Of a stretch of 64,000 bases of DNA, positions 52,851 through 63,481 are shown one piece after another. How positions within the stretch are numbered: position 1 is the first letter of the stretch; every line of letters starts with the position of its first letter. The notes under the pieces were generated by a model that ran no database searches, was not told the DNA's origin, and saw nothing but the letters and a program-made list of their open reading frames with translations. The stretch is from contig CM037591.1 in NCBI GenBank assembly GCA_021018995.1, positions 3,168,001 to 3,232,000 of the forward strand. Direction: 5' to 3'. Source of the stretch: Chloranthus sessilifolius. Taxonomy: Eukaryota > Streptophyta > Magnoliopsida > Chloranthales > Chloranthaceae. The position numbers and the translations under genes are program-made.

Positions 52851-55800
52851 ATGTTTTAGTATACTAGCCCAATAAGCTAAACTAGTATCCATTATATATG
52901 AACGTTTTAGTATACTAACCCAATAAGCTAAACTAGCTCTCCCTCTATCTATTAATAGCCAGCCCAACCGACCCAACTAGCTTTTACTCTCCCTCTTTCG
53001 TGTGCCAAATTAGCAATAGGGCCATCAAGTATGAAGCAGGAGTCTCTTATTTGGCATACTGGGAGGAATCCTATCTAAAGTAGACTCTACTCCAATTGGT
53101 AAGAGGTTCCCAATCAGATCTCGTCCCAACACTATGCATGAATCAATGAGTTGTGCACAATCGCCCAGCCAGACCTTCCTCTTCCTCTTCCTCTTCCTCT
53201 ATACTACACCACCCTCAAGCCCATTTAGTTTCTTCCACTTTGAAGTTTAATAAATAGTTATACCACTCCCAAAATCATCAAATTCCTTCACCATGTACCA
53301 CACCAATCTACTCCACTTTCATAATCCCAAACATTAACAACAAGAAGCCCATGCTCTCTGATCATCAGGCCTTTATAATGACTTCATTCTACACCTTATC
53401 GACCAAAACGGCTATGAAACTCTTTGCTACTGTAGAATCATGTCAAGAGAAGAAGTCGATTTGAGTGAATGACCTAAAAAAAATCAACGCTCCAAATCCC
53501 TTTCTCATCTTCCTTGGTGCAACCACCAAGACACCCCTTTTCCTTACAAAATTGCATAAGAACTTCCCCATCTTAAGCAACATGCAGCCAGTCATATCAC
53601 CTTCAAGCCATGTGTACCACCATGGCCCCAGGCTCTTCCTCTCTCCTTTTATACTATTTTGTTCTCTACCCAACCAATAACAATATGCAACATCCCATTA
53701 ATCTCGATGACAAAACGGACATCATTCTCCTTCAGTTTGGAACCATGGTAGCGACAAAATATCACTGGAAGAGCAACCGTTAACACCACCACCGAACCAC
53801 CACCTCCGTGTACCACCTTGAGTAATCAAGCTGCAACACCAAGCATTGAACCAGCGCTTCGGACTTCGATCTCTTGGACTTGTGCCCCCTCGAATCCATG
53901 CGAACTTTACGAGCGACCAAGCATCCCAATGATTTTGCATCGTTTGATCTCCATCAGCTATGACTCCTCTATTCCTACACGAGCCCTATCGTGTTTGATT
54001 GAAGTCAAGTGAGATCAAAAGTAAGAAGAATGGTCGGAAAAAGCTAAAATTTATGCCAATCCAACCGATCAAAAGCTTCAAAAGGTGGGTGCCCTTCTAT
54101 CCACCCAAATCTACACATTTACATTTTTTTTATATGTGATAAATATATGACGAATTTAGGAAAACTGAAATTTCTTAGGTTTTGTTCACAAGACGGTTTT
54201 GGTCAAAGGATTGACCCTATAGTTGAACCCATCGGCCGAGAACTATAGTGTACTGTACCCTTCCACATGGCACCCAAGTGTGCCGACAAAATAAAGCCCA
54301 TGTCAAGGATGGGTTGCTCTCCCGTTTTGTGTTTGACTGCGCACTCGATGTGGAGGTCTTTGTTTGACCGTTTCAATTCCAAGGATCCGATCTGTTTCTG
54401 ACCTCGATCAAACCGTAGACTCCCTATAAAATCATATGCTTTATACATCTAACGGTTTACATTGATCCGCATGTTCTTATTTTTATAAATTTTAGCATCC
54501 CAAATATATTAATATATTTATTTACACCTAGAATATTTCCTACGTTTATTTATGTAAATCTGCATATACACTGACTAAAGAGTTCAATTTGACCCATTAA
54601 ATTTAGCGAATAACAAAACTATGGGCCGAAACCTATAGATCGAAATAAAGATCATTTGGACACCTAATAAATCGACGATCATATTTCAATCAAGACTGAT
54701 ACACCTCGGTCTTTGTACCGCCTAAAACAGTGCACATAACCACAAAAATTCATGCACTTTATACCTATAGCACCTTAGTCTAAGGTATGATTTGAATCTT
54801 TTAGATCTCAAGTTTTAGGCCGGACTGGGACAGGAGACATTAGAAGGATTCCTCATAAATTTTAAATCTCTTCTTATTCGACGGATAGTTTTGTCTGGAA
54901 ATAGATCTAGCCGATTTAGGCCGCTGTACAAGTTTCTCAAAAATAATGAAGGGCTTTATACCCTTAGACACTCAACGTCAAGGGAGACGTTTGACTCCCT
55001 ACCTGACTTCGAAAACAATCAAACTAGTGAGGGGTCCGAATGGAAACCCACCTTTTAAGATTAAGAGAATCTTCTAAATATATCTTAAAATCATGCCACG
55101 ATGGTGTACACTACTCGACGATCGTATGATGATACGTTCTTAATCAAAATCCTGGAACATTCAGTTAATGGTCTAAATGATCAAACCAATAGTGGCAATC
55201 TTATGGTGTCTAAACATCCATTATATTGATGACGTCGGTAGGATAAGATTATTCTAAACTCGATCACGTTCACCTTAAGATGCGTGTATCGAATATTTGA
55301 TGATTTATAAGTAATTGAGTCATGTCGAGACTAAATCTTATCGGAATCAAGCAAATGATCAGTCGATTTTTATCTGATGAGACTGGTATAACATTACCTT
55401 GTGATACGTATAATAGTACTCATGTACCTTTATTATAGGTCGCCTTTTTCTCTCTTTTAATGATGAGCGAGGGGCCCGAATTACGTGTAATATCAGTTCC
55501 CTTATGATTATTGTTTTCTTATTTTATGCTTCATTTGTATAATGTGGCATTTATTACTTAGAAATACATTAGGACATATATAATAAGAAAAATTAATAAA
55601 ATATGATATACGACTTTTAAGCCTTCGTCATGGTGGGGCTTCTTTCACGGTCACGTGAAACTTGAAATGTTGGCGTCCATATACAGATGCAACCCCTCTA
55701 TGATAATATGAAATGTTACACGAAGCACATCCAGGTTACTACGGAACCCGTCTATTCGAAAGCATAGTTAGTGAAGCCTATCGCATCGTGACCCATTCAA

Positions 55801-56904
55801 ATTAAGTTTAAGAAAAAATAGAATATGAGTATGTTAAGCTACAAAATGTTAAAAAAGTAGGGACTTAAGCCCACACAGATATGAAATCGAGGCGGGGACC
55901 TAAACCCAGAATCGAATAATGTTATTATATGTTAAAATACGATGTGAAGGTCAGCTAAACATAAATTAAGTTTCTACACGTGTCATATCTTGCGTGTCAC
56001 CGCAAGATTTAACATCTGCAGCAAAGACGGGTCTTAAGGACAATATGATACGACAATGTTTCGACGTAAGAGAATACTGATTTTTATGTGTGCAACCTCA
56101 TCGAGCTAGATGATGGTTTATATTATAATATAGAGGTTAGGTGGTTATCTACATGTAAACCTCACATGATAAGCTCGACAGCGATCTTGACACATATCGT
56201 TTAAACAAGATAAGTAAGATATAAAATATGTTGTGTAGACGTATACAATAATAATAAAACTTTCGATATGCCACGTAAGTTAAGTTGACCAGACAAGTAA
56301 GAAAAGTGATAAACATTAAAAACATCATATGCATTGAAACCAATTACATCCTTTCAACTTGTTATGAAATATTTATGAATACTTTTATTATATTGTTTAG
56401 ATAGAATTGTAAAGGATTTACTTCACTCACAAGGTTGCACCCACGATCATCTGGATAAATTGTGGTGGATCAGTTGTACAACTTACTGAATTTACGTGAC
56501 TGAGTAAACTCGCCCCCCCTCCCAAAAACTAACAGCCGTAGGTGAAAATATGGACTACACTGCTTTAGTGGACTAGTTGCACCGATAGATGATACGGATT
56601 ATGAGGGTGATGACATAGATGACCAGTTAGACGATGTTAGGTATGTAGTAATTATTTAGAAAGACTTTCCAGTTATTGATTGAACTTATAGTTCTGGTCA
56701 TTTAATATTGTGGACTCCAATTTCAATGTAAGTTTAATGATAGGATTTTAATGTGAGAATAAATTTTCGATTCATGAGTTTTGGAAGCCTAATTTTATAT
56801 AAAATCTAGTAAGATATCTATGTCCGTTTATCGCTTTAACAAGCGTGCGACATCATAACAAGAAATTCTAATCCCTTGAGATTGGCTAGGATTCTGAGTC
56901 GTGA

Positions 56905-57540
56905 CAGCAATAGTATCAGACTTTTAGCAACACTTTTCAACAACCGCCACTAAAAGACTGCTATGAACTGTAATCAACAATTTAGCAACATTTTTTTACT
57001 GTTGGTATAAGCCAATAATGGCTTTTAACCACTCTTTGTGGCTGCTGCTAAAAGACTAATATGAACGTATCCACTGTCGATAAAAGACAATACACTTTCC
57101 AAAACTGCCGCTAATACTTTTACTAACATTAATTCTGTTGGAATTGTCCCACATCGTTTGTGGGCAGACTCTTTTTGGGCTCTTTATATCTTAGGCAAAC
57201 CTCACCTTATAAGCCGGCTTTGTGAGGTTGAGTTAGGCCTATTGGATTTTTACATGGTATCAAAGCCATTCTTTCTCCCCATGTCACCCATTTCTTGTCC
57301 ACGTGATTTCGCTCAATCTCGCCAACACGTGCGGGGGCGTATTAGAATTGTCCCACATAGTTTGTGGCAGGCCCTTCTTGGGCAAACCTCACCTTATAAG
57401 CCGGTTTTGTGAGATTGAGTTAGGCCCGTTGGATTTCTACAAATTCAATCACCACCAAAGGCCCTAAAACAATTCGTTAGCACACTTTTATTGGCGCTTT
57501 TCCGGCAGCCAAAAAAAGTGATGTTTCTCTATTAAACTAA
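56905..57540. repeat. degenerate GCNGCTAAAAG-type element split by a TRIM
   Basis: The parts at 56930-57130 and 57447-57530 contain CCGCCACTAAAAGAC, TGCTGCTAAAAGACTA, AACTGCCGCTAATAC and TTGGCGCTTTTCCGGC. These are variants of one word in both orientations, as in some plant TIR transposons. The TRIM at 57136 lies in the middle. A similar, weaker stretch lies at about 51895-52000. Superfamily not determined. Confidence 0.45.
57136..57441 (+). mobile_element. complete TRIM retrotransposon, 306 bp
   Basis: LTR1 is 57136-57254 (TGTTGGAATTGTCCC to TTTTTACA); PBS TGGTATCAAAGCC at 57255-57267 (one mismatch to the tRNA-iMet PBS); a 60-bp internal region ends in the purine-rich GTGCGGGGGCG; LTR2 is 57340-57441 (TATTAGAATTGTCCC to GATTTCTACA). 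The TSD aattc is perfect (57131-57135 and 57442-57446). LTR2 is 17 bp shorter than LTR1. The AACCTCACCTTATAAGCCGG block is characteristic of a widespread plant TRIM group. It has no coding capacity. Confidence 0.95.
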
Positions 57541-60324
57541 AAATAAAAAAATTAGATCTTAATAGCTTCATTTTCAGCTTCATTTCTTCCACATATTTTG
57601 TTGCATTTGATGAGGTAAGTTTGATCTGAAACTTTTGGTTAACATTAAGTTAGTCATTATATGTGGTTGAAAGTGGGAAAACCTGCTTATGATTTATTAT
57701 TTTCTGAAAAAAAAAAAAAAATGTATCCAAATTGTCATTAAAAGATATAATGGGCATGCCTTGCAGAAATCTCAGAATAAATATTATCTATATTTAAAAA
57801 AATTCTCAGCTAGTAGATTGGATGAATTACAAACAATCTGAATGGGACGACCTAGACGCACATGCTACAATATTGTCCAGTTCTAGGCTTAGATCCCCGC
57901 CGGTTTTGTTTCTGGCATGGGCTTAAGTCCTCATCCAAAATGTGTCATGACATGTAGCGTCCGCAATCACATATAGCTCAGGGTTAGACTTTTCCCTATC
58001 CAATGTGGGCCTATTACATTGAATCTACATGACAAATATGAGGAAATGCCAACTCATACTCGATTCTTGTATCTGTGTCCTGCTTGAGCATCTTAGACAT
58101 GCATTACTTGCTATGGTATTCCATGCATCCAAATATCTATACATTGCATTCAATAGTGTTGTTTAATTGGAAGTGTTACTCAGACCAAAGCAGCCAATCC
58201 TGCCATTCTCACATTGTGAATTTGACCTAGCTAATTACCAATCAGAGACGACTCAAGGGAGAATCATCTAGATGCTTTGAGGATCTCTTTTGGGCATATT
58301 TGATAATTTTGTGTCAGTTTTACTCTGTCTAGAACTAGCCATTTGGGTTTTGGACTGTTGAATATTCAGAGAATTTTCTCCATTTTTCCGCTCTTTATCA
58401 GTCCATGTGTGGCCTAGATAAGAGGATATGGCCAATATATGGTGCACAATTCATCTCCTATAACCCAATGTTTAATATAAGCGAAAATATAAAGGAAAGT
58501 TTTATAGGAAAATCAACTACGAAGGAGAAAAAATCACCTAGCTGCATGCCTAAGAAATCTATGTAAACGATTTGGAGCAGTCAGGGCGTGTCATTGCTGT
58601 TCAGAATGAGACTCTGCTTGAGGGTATGTAGAAGAAGTCGGGGTGTTCTCTGTTTCAGTTGAATTGAAAAACAGATACATTGGGCAGAGTTTACACGTGG
58701 TTTTGCATTTTTGGTTCAAATAATGATGGTCTTACACAAGTGCTTTGGAGAGGATTAGTGTTTACAATCAAACTGCACTACTGCAGCACCCACAAACAGC
58801 CTTTAGCTTCAACTACAACACCCACAAACAGGAATGTTAACCTCCTCCATATGGAATTCCAGCAACTCCTTTACAACATACTTATCTAGAATTAATAGAG
58901 ATTAAAAAATTATATACCTACTTTAAACCATGAGAGAAGCCAGTTAACAAATTCAAAAATAAGTCCCACTATATTTGTAAACAACCATATGAAACCTCCC
59001 TCCCTCCCTCCCTCTCTCTCAGTATGATGAGCTTTATTTATTTTTTTTGTTGAGCGGCACGCTGCTTTTGCTCTCTGGTTTTTGTTACTTTCTTCTATTC
59101 TTCTTTTCCGTTTATGTTGGATAATTGGTTGTATTAACAAATTTATAATTTTTTTACCAATACTCAAAGTTCTGTTGATGTCCTTCTCTTGTTATGTGAA
59201 GCAGTTTAATATGTTTCTGCATTTATATAGCTGTTGGGCTTTAATTTCCCCCCCTTAAGCATTCCACTTTGTACTTGAGGAAACATATTAATACCATTTT
59301 CTATGATCACGAATCTCTCTTTCCAAACTTGATTGAATAGTCGTTAACTCTCTGCGTCGAAGTAAATTACAATTATAATTATTTTCCACACAATGTAATC
59401 AATGATTCAAGTAAATTTAAATCAGAGGATGGAGATTTTTTTCATCCCATTATTCCACGCAATGAATCTTGAGACTATGGCATATCATCATAGGCCAGTT
59501 TTTTATTCCAAGTGACGCAAATCCCATAAAGGGATGCCTAAGTTTGGGACACCCTAAGTTCTAAAAAAAAGGGCACAAAAAAATGGAAGCCCAGCCATTA
59601 GCCACATATACTTCAGTGCACTGCCTCGTCAACTTTATATAAAAAATTCAAAAAGACTTTGTGCAAGGTACAGATGTTTGCCGTAAAGGCACCTGCAACT
59701 TGGCGGTGCTGGGAGTTCAAACTAACTGATAAAATGCAAGGAAGAAACCGGTTGAAAATCCTCGATGATTGATTCCCTTTTTGTGTTTTTTAATCTTTTC
59801 AGCTTCAGACAAGTTTTCCGTTCTATACAAAAGGGAATCATACCTGTGATTCAAAACCATCCACCTTCATTTGGATGAACATGGGGACTTTTATGGAGTT
59901 AGATCCACAATTGTGAGAGATATCTGAGAGTTGTTCCTAAAGTTTTCCAGGAGTTTATGATGGTGTCGATTGTTTGATAGATAGAATGGGTTTTTAAACC
60001 AATTGACTGAATTTTGGAGATTAGTAGATCCTGACAGATCCAGGTGACAACGGTGTCGGTTCTTTCATTGATATGTTTATCTTTTAGTATATTTTTGCAA
60101 TATGACATATCACCTAACATCTCTCTGCCTGATGATTTTGTTCCAATCTATATAACGTTTATAGGGATGGACCAAATACCATATTTGGTGCTTGATCTCA
60201 AACATCTAATCTCAACTTGATAATTACAAATCCTAGTACATATAATATAACACATAAGAAATGGTCAAGATGTTGAAGATCTGAATGAAGGTCTTGTCAT
60301 ATTTCTGTATGCTACTCAGTGCAG
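57541..60324. other. non-genic DNA upstream of the P450 remnant
   Basis: No further P450 exon and no other gene was recognised. It holds an A-run near 57707, a CCCT repeat at about 58997-59018, and a weak copy of the dispersed repeat at 59380-59520. Small open frames here show no similarity that I recognise. Confidence 0.4.
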
Positions 60325-60960
60325 GAAGAAACTCACAAGCATCTTTCTAAATGAATAAAAGAGCGGAAAAATAATGGAACTCAAAAAGAGGATTTCATGC
60401 AAGAGTTGATAGTGTAGTCCATCAATGAAAATGGCAAAAAAATGACTGAGATGGAGATTGTGGAGAATATTGTTTCCCTGATTTTGGGTGGATATGAATC
60501 TACCTCCAATGTCATGACTTTGGCCCTCTACCAAGGATCAAAAATTCGGTTTCGGCAATGATGGAGACTGAAAATTTGATCAGAATTTCGGACAAAATTT
60601 TCAAGGCTGCCGAAATTTCCGTCCCAACTAACAACGTCTGCTCAAATTATGGAAATGTCCTTGAAATTGTGCAGGATAACTATAAGGCCAGCGCCAGCCC
60701 TACAGCGATTGGTACACTTTATGAAGACCAGTATACCTTTTATGTCGGTAAGTTACTATGGTATAAACAAGCGTCATTGGGACTGTGACACTTGTTGCAT
60801 GGTGTCACCAACGGCCCCCTACAACTTTAGTCGGTGAGGTCTGTGGATTACAATGGGAATATTTACATGTCTGTGGTTACCAAATTTCCCCTGTTCAAAA
60901 TGAGTTGGATGTTGTACTATAGCACTTCCCATGCCCCATCTAATGATATGCCTTACACGC

Positions 60961-60962
<2 letters not shown>

Positions 60963-61007
<45 letters not shown>
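60963..61007. repeat. (CT)n microsatellite in the captured segment
   Basis: About 22 CT units lie just upstream of the TATA-like element at 61019. CT-rich tracts of this kind are common in plant promoters and 5'UTRs. Confidence 0.93.
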
Positions 61008-61009
<2 letters not shown>

Positions 61010-61010
<1 letters not shown>

Positions 61011-61153
61011 TGTTTTGGATATAAAATAAGAAGCGTCTGATGAGTATTGGACTCTCCCTCTCTATGTGCCACCCTCTTCAGAACACCTCTTCCACGTGTA
61101 CAAAATCCCACAAACACTCCTCCAATATTAGACACATCTTTCTCAGCCACGAG
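61010..61153 (+). promoter_or_regulatory. possible captured promoter/5'UTR of the TIP gene
   Basis: GGATATAAAATAAG (about 61017-61030) is TATA-like, and CCACGTGTAC near 61092 has a CACGTG core of ABRE/G-box type. The captured start codon follows at 61154. Capture of a promoter together with the first exon is an inference from this order. Confidence 0.45.
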
Positions 61154-61302
61154 ATGCCAGTTCGTACATTTGCCTTCTGGCGGACCGAGGATTTCACCCA
61201 CCCAGATTCTGCCCGCGCCGCCCTCTCCGAATGCATATCCACCTTCATCTTCGTCTTTGCCGGAGAACGCCCCGTAGCGGTGGTGTTGGCGGATAGTTTT
61301 TT
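61154..61302 (+). pseudogene. captured first exon of a tonoplast intrinsic protein (TIP)
   Basis: From ATG 61154 the frame reads MPVRTFAFWRTEDFTHPDSA and then RAALSECISTFIFVFAGER. This matches the N-terminus and first membrane helix of TIP aquaporins (ATHPDSxRAALAEFISTFIFVFAGEGS type; close to TIP3/TIP1). TIPs are vacuolar-membrane water channels. The frame stays open to 61348, but after VAVVLAD it is no longer aquaporin-like, and neither NPA pore motif is present. Cys replaces the usual Phe after Glu. It is a 5' fragment carried inside the hAT-type element. Confidence 0.85.
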
Positions 61303-61726
61303 TTTTCTTCTCAAAATGGTCTTGAAATTATCGCTTAGAATTTGCTAATCACCAAATTATCGGCCGATAATTTGATGATCAGCAAATTATCAACTGATAA
61401 TTTGAACTTCCAATATGTTAGCCCAATAACTTATTTGTTTCCGTTTCGGTGCCGACAGAAACCGATACATTTTTGCCGATAATTTGAATTATCGGCCAAA
61501 ATTTTGAACCATGCCCTCTACTACCTAAGTACCCAGCCATACTGTGGTTATGGGAATGTAAGAAAAAGGACAGAAATAAAGGCCTTTTAATTTTTTTATT
61601 GAATTATGCTATTTTAGCTTTATGTTGTCATGAGCATGGGTGTAGGAAGAGATTTGTTCAATCGCCAAGCATAAAGATGATGAAGAGCTTCTTACAGTTG
61701 AAAATATCAAAGCAACTGAGTTTCTT

Positions 61727-62774
61727 GTAAACACTTCTGCCTTAAAAATTCCTTGCTCATAAAGCCTGGACCCGCCCCGTTCATTGAGATTCCCACCCAC
61801 AATTTGGTTCCAGTGTATTTTCATTGAATTGCTAATTTGAATCACACATTTAAATCACCAATATAAATTAAGTAATAGCCAAATATGGAAAACTAAAAGA
61901 TACCCAGGTCAGGAAAAGGAATATGAAATCTATGATTTGGCCCAAACTTCAAGTTAATTAAAACCTAAAAGTTGAATAGAAGGACCATTTGCTATCACTA
62001 TATAGGGCCAGGATAATCTATGATTTGGCATCCAAGTGCAGCCATCCAGAGCTGCAGAGCTAAAGTTCTAGATGAAAAAATAAGTGTAGGTAAATTAAAA
62101 GAACACATGGCAGCAGACCTAAAGGAGATAATGTGCTACCTTTACGACAAGTTCACCACGTGAAAACTCAGTCCAAATAGCAACAGTAAATATGATTAAT
62201 AAACTGCAGTAAATCTGAGGATTTCGCAGAAAACTGGCAGTCTAAAACAAACCTCAATCAACAAAGATTATATGGTTCAGATCACAAAAACATACTATAA
62301 TAAATGAAACTCCTTGAAGTCAATTAGAAAAAGACCTATTGGTTCCCTTGTAGGTGTGTTAAATCATCAAACACCTTGTAGGAGTGTTAAATCATCCCAC
62401 AAACGGCTAAAAGTTACCAGGTAAGGAGTCTCAAGATTAACAAACAGCATTTTATACATCCCAAAACATTCCAAACTAAATGGGCAAAACTTGACAAGCA
62501 AAAGCTTTTTTTTTCTGATAAAACTCCAATTAAACAACATAAATACAAATCTGAATTCCTCTTTAGTCTTTACTAATATTAAAAAAATTAAGCATAATCC
62601 GGTTAAAAAGTTATCTAATCTAAAAAAATAAATCCATACCGCTCCATTCCCGACCGATGGGAGAAACGAAGAACTGCAAGTAAGGGATTGAGAGATGGAG
62701 ATGGAGATCTAAGACTGTTGATGAAAGCGGTTTGCACAGTAGAAAAGCCCTTGGTCCATATCTTTCCCATTTCG
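61727..62774. other. non-genic DNA downstream of the P450 remnant
   Basis: No remaining P450 exons were found. GTAGGTGTGTTAAATCATCA and GTAGGAGTGTTAAATCATCC form a short tandem duplication at about 62352-62398. Confidence 0.4.
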
Positions 62775-63460
62775 TCGGCGTCAGAGGGCTTTGTCTTTCG
62801 TAGTTTTGTTACATGAAACGAGAGGGCGTTTAGTGAAGAAATAAGGTGATGAAATTGAGTCCATGAGAATGAGATAAGAGGAATAGGGTATCTCTAGATC
62901 AGATCTTCAGTTTGAAGAATCCCTCAAACCTTAGATCAATCGACCGCTTGAATTCTGGAATTTGATAAATTAACTTCGACTATAGGGCTCAATCTCTATA
63001 AACCAAAATTGAATGCTCAATCAGGTTTCATGATCATAAGAACTTGTTTGATCAAATGGTCATTAGGGTTCATAGTTTGGTGACTGCTAGAAAAAATCTA
63101 TTTTTGTTTAGATGTGGATCCTCGACAGAAACGTTTGATCCCCTTGAGCGCCATGCGAAGTTTAGAGATGGAGTGTCTGGTCGCGCCCACCTAATTACGA
63201 AGAGCACCCACAGAGTTTTATTCATGACAGCGCCGGCTATCATGAAGTGGGCCTTTTCATTAAACATGCGGAGTGAATAGGTTCCCGAATACAAAACTTA
63301 TCGTGGAACGGAACGTCGAGAAGTTTAGAAACGTCAAATTTGTGGTCTGCGGAGAAGTTTAGATACGCCAAACTTATCGTCCAACAGTCCCTCGAGAAGT
63401 TTGGATTTATGTTGCACTTATCGTGGAACAATCTGTCGATTAGTTTATTATAGTGGACCT
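62775..63460. repeat. dispersed noncoding repeat with 57-60-bp subrepeats, copy 2
   Basis: It is collinear with 48870-49690, lacking an internal segment after TTAGATCAATCGACCGC. The subrepeat block (63290-63440) has ACTTATCGTGGAACGGAACG, GAGAAGTTTAGAAACGTC and CCAACAGTCCCTCGAGAAG units. It differs from copy 1 by more CpG (ATCGTGG versus ATTGTGG), so copy 1 may have lost CpG by deamination. Confidence 0.75.
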
Positions 63461-63481
63461 ATCCAACGAGCATTCTCAATG

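Larger units (their letters stand above)
52063..56902 (+). mobile_element. long LTR-like block (TGCAACGACCC...GAGTCGTGACA)
   Basis: It starts TGCAACGACCCGG and ends GAGTCGTGACA, a TG...CA pair with inverted ends TGCAACGAC/TGTCACGAC. The 5-bp flanks gcagt and gcaat differ by one base. Immediately after the end, AATAGTATCAGAC at about 56905 resembles a tRNA-iMet PBS (TGGTATCAGAGC), so this may be a 5' LTR or LARD end without its internal region. It is homologous, in opposite orientation, to 16191-19684. It contains the SSRs at 52186 and 52795. No known domain is encoded in 4.8 kb. Confidence 0.55.
60532..61513. mobile_element. hAT-type element carrying a captured TIP aquaporin exon
   Basis: The 982-bp element starts CAAGGATCAAAAATTCGG and ends CCAAAATTTTGAACCATG, the termini of the MITEs at 10112, 19758 and 22298. 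It has a perfect 8-bp TSD ccctctac (60524-60531 and 61514-61521), which is part of the P450 codons, so the insertion into coding sequence is directly visible. The middle (about 60840-61310) is foreign to the family: it includes a (CT)n tract at 60963-61007, a TATA-like element, and the aquaporin start. The right part has ATCGGCCGATAATTTG repeats typical of the family. No transposase is encoded. Confidence 0.9.
60325..61726 (+). pseudogene. cytochrome P450 fragment interrupted by a hAT element
   Basis: The exon begins after a GCAG acceptor at 60325. One frame reads IKERKNNGTQKEDFMQELI, INENGKKMTEMEIVENIVSL and ILGGYESTSNVMTLALY, with stops TGA and TAG upstream of the I-helix. GGYEST is the (A/G)Gx(D/E)(S/T)T oxygen-binding motif of the P450 I-helix. 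After the inserted element (60532-61513) the frame resumes with YLSTQP. A later exon, 61646-61726, after a GTAG acceptor, reads AKHKDDEELLTVENIKATEF, the region before the K-helix. No ExxR, PERF or heme-Cys block was found downstream. The sequence suggests a CYP85-clan type; the family is not certain. It cannot make a functional enzyme. Confidence 0.85.

Noticed and set aside
53443-54012. Overlapping open frames on both strands near 53.4-54.0 kb
   Set aside because: They lie inside the long LTR-like block, on opposite strands and without domain similarity.
60649-60837. Short frames in the left half of the 982-bp hAT-type element
   Set aside because: Two frames overlap, neither shows a domain, and there is no transposase motif.
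61040-61153. Upstream in-frame ATG at 61040 for the TIP fragment
   Set aside because: The TIP similarity starts at the ATG at 61154, and the earlier codons match no aquaporin.
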